Assembly (NCBI GenBank): GCA_914767715.1
Contig: OU612074.1
Span: 21,874,062 to 21,938,061 of the forward strand
From: Membranipora membranacea
Taxonomy: Eukaryota; Bryozoa; Gymnolaemata; Cheilostomatida; Membraniporidae
Direction of reading: 5' to 3'
Length of the DNA: 64,000 bases
Shown here one piece after another: positions 62,501 to 64,000 of this stretch; within the stretch, counting starts at the first letter, position 1, and every line of letters starts with the position of its first letter. The position numbers and the translations under genes were made by a program. Under the pieces are notes generated by a model, which saw nothing but the letters and a program-made list of their open reading frames with translations, searched no databases and was not told the origin of the DNA.

Positions 62501-63946
62501 TGACAAGCACTCTGTAATGTGAAAAGCTCCTCTACTTTTAGTATTCAAAGATACTATACCAGTTATTTGTTCTGTCTGAATCAAAGAACTAAACAACCAC
62601 ACTCCGCTTGTGATGACGCCGTACCGTAGTACCATGACTTGCGGAGTAAAACTCACCTAGATAACCGTTTTGGTTGTAGAAGTTTTTGACCCATGTAGAC
62701 TGAGCGTCAGAGTAGATATCAGGAGTGTATGTAGTCTTATTACCGCTTAGTGTGCCCTTCAATCTACGGCTACTGATCAACTCCTCCAATAAATCTACAA
62801 CAGGAGGAGGGAACAAAGGTACAAATCTCTGTATAACATAGCATGCCAAACAGCACACAAACAAGGCAGGTGTAGCACCTTTAGAAATTAACTACTCCTA
62901 ATAACAACACATGTGTCTACGGCTACTGATCAACTCCTTCAATAAATCTACAATAAGAGGGAACAAATAATGCATCATAGCAGGCCAAACATAACGCATG
63001 TAGAGGGCAGGTGGAGCACCTCGAAAAATTATTATTATATTATTAGTATTATGCCCTTATTTAAAAGTTGTCTTCTCTTGGTTGCAATGGTTCAATACGC
63101 TGATAACTTCAACTATGGCACTTGATACTTGGAAACAACGAGTTAGGCCGGCAGATCTATATCAGATCTATATCAGACTCAGATCTATATCAGACTCAGA
63201 TCTATATCAGACTCAGATCTATATCAGACTCAGATCTATATCAGACTCAGATCTATATCAGGAGCTGATTTCAACATTAGAATTAAATAAAAAAAGCTTG
63301 CTTCTTTGATGAGATTTGAACTCGAAGATAAGCGTGCAACGATCAGATGATGATGTGGGATATAATGTTGAAATGAAACATCTAAGACTAACTTACCATA
63401 GAGCAGTACTTCAGGGATGTTATATCTATTCATCACATTAGTCACTGACGTGGGTCTAAAACAACAACAACAACAATAATTGTAAAATCACAGAATGTTT
63501 TATAACACTGTCTATTGTAGGAACACATCACAATTTGACATGTAATGTCAGGGGGATACGCAATCACATGTTCTAGGTGCAGGTGAATTACAAAATTTGT
63601 GGTGTGGCTTGTTAATTCCTTACAGAGGAGCAATCACAGATACTCCCTTGCTGACTCAAATTTACGAATCGGTCACGACAGAAACTTTGTGAATTTGAGT
63701 TAGCAAGAAAGTCTGTGTGACCAAAAATTTGCTGTGGGGACCAATGTATGGTGACTTTTGTGACAAACTCAGTATACTACAAAGTAAGCCTTAAAGAATT
63801 TGTACACCAGCTTACCTGGTGACAGCCGAGAATATTCCTCTGATTCTAGCTTTATGTCTGCTAATATACGAGTCAGTATATAGGACATCTGTATTAGATG
63901 GATTTATCTTACCAAATATCAGCTCACCAACTCTACTACCCATCTC
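56597..63946 (-). CDS. UFL1: E3 UFM1-protein ligase 1, C-terminal 626 residues; N-terminus beyond the right edge
   Basis: UFL1 transfers the ubiquitin-like modifier UFM1 to targets at the ER, for example the 60S ribosomal subunit, with UFC1 as E2. Fourteen exons join in phase: 63816-63946, 63397-63455, 62657-62794, 62094-62266, 61545-61715, 61077-61188, 60237-60385, 59823-59932, 59248-59420, 58506-58642, 58114-58194, 57723-57814, 57033-57265 and 56597-56718 (TAA). Landmarks match the family in order: YISRHKARIRGIFSAVTRPT, LLEELISSRRLKGTLSGN, YTPDIYSDAQSTWV, EFDSVTRLGIPDAKVYIKK, TTQEFINKCAAPFEEIMNQK, a Lys/Ser-rich acidic linker (GGAKGGDSDDED), ELEEKINALYSNIKLFEKSI, CTGRLIPQIVRQL and a Ser/Lys-rich tail. 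The human protein has 794 aa, so about 165 N-terminal residues lie outside the window. No break was seen. The donors after exons 10 and 13 are GTCAGTG, slightly off consensus. Confidence 0.96.
57413..57436. repeat. GTT trinucleotide microsatellite
   Basis: A (ttg)n run of about eight units in an intron of UFL1. Confidence 0.8.
58702..58790. repeat. 20-bp tandem repeat in a UFL1 intron
   Basis: About four copies of agcacctgtcactaaagggg, the last with an insertion (agctacctgcactgtcacta). Confidence 0.8.
63153..63260. repeat. 17-bp tandem repeat in a UFL1 intron
   Basis: About six copies of agatctatatcagactc, starting with a shortened unit. Units are nearly identical, suggesting recent expansion. 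Confidence 0.85.
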
Positions 63947-64000
63947 CTACATAATAAAAAGTCATGGATCATGGTCGTAAGAGGCTTCTATATCTGATGA

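Noticed and set aside
63153-63260. CRISPR-like array
   Set aside because: Units are directly adjacent 17-mers without spacers, inside an intron of an animal gene; it is a simple tandem repeat.

Overview
This is a window of nuclear DNA from an invertebrate animal. It is AT-rich. The genes are split into many exons with GT-AG introns of roughly 60 bp to a few kb, and the space between them is filled with degenerate transposable elements. The presence of NDUFB8, UFL1, an insulin-family peptide and a Mab-21 protein makes it metazoan. Transmembrane collagens with a C4-type cysteine-rich tail, a fucolectin-like protein and a secreted NHL-repeat protein fit a marine invertebrate. Short-chain C4 collagens are classic in sponges but also occur in cnidarians and molluscs, and the insulin A chain carries the extra cysteine familiar from molluscan insulins. 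I cannot name the phylum with confidence.

Layout, left to right. 1-2340 (-): 5' part of a secreted NHL beta-propeller protein, running off the left edge. 2341-8997: mostly non-coding, with one possible small membrane-protein gene (-, 6279-6.66 kb). 8998-12711 (+): complete five-exon NDUFB8. 14163-15208 (-): a two-exon insulin-like peptide precursor, convergent with NDUFB8. 15209-19644: no convincing gene. 19645-22586 (-): a secreted threonine-rich, low-complexity protein in four exons. 27221-36138 (-): a decayed copy of a transmembrane collagen gene, with an RTE-like LINE, a tRNA-derived SINE and an LTR-like segment in or beside it. 38830-41861 (-): the intact collagen paralogue, six exons, 425 aa. 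43482-44966 (-): a small secreted fucolectin/F5-8C-like lectin. 46716-48530: a 1.8-kb foldback transposable element. 49272-55801 (+): an 11-exon, 663-aa membrane-anchored Mab-21 (cGAS-like fold) protein. 56597 to beyond 63946 (-): UFL1, the UFM1 E3 ligase, missing only its N-terminal exons beyond the right edge.

The complete gene models were assembled by hand from the sequence; in each the splice phases close to an intact reading frame, which is the main evidence for them. The genes do not form one pathway. NDUFB8 and UFL1 are housekeeping genes. Around them lie genes for secreted or cell-surface proteins (NHL propeller, insulin-like peptide, Thr-rich protein, collagens, lectin). The most notable items are the insulin-like precursor, whose B chain appears to lack the B19 cysteine, the multi-pass Mab-21 protein that keeps its catalytic-type acidic residues, and the intact-plus-dead collagen pair. 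Several short repeat families (foldback, hairpin and tRNA-derived elements) recur across the window.
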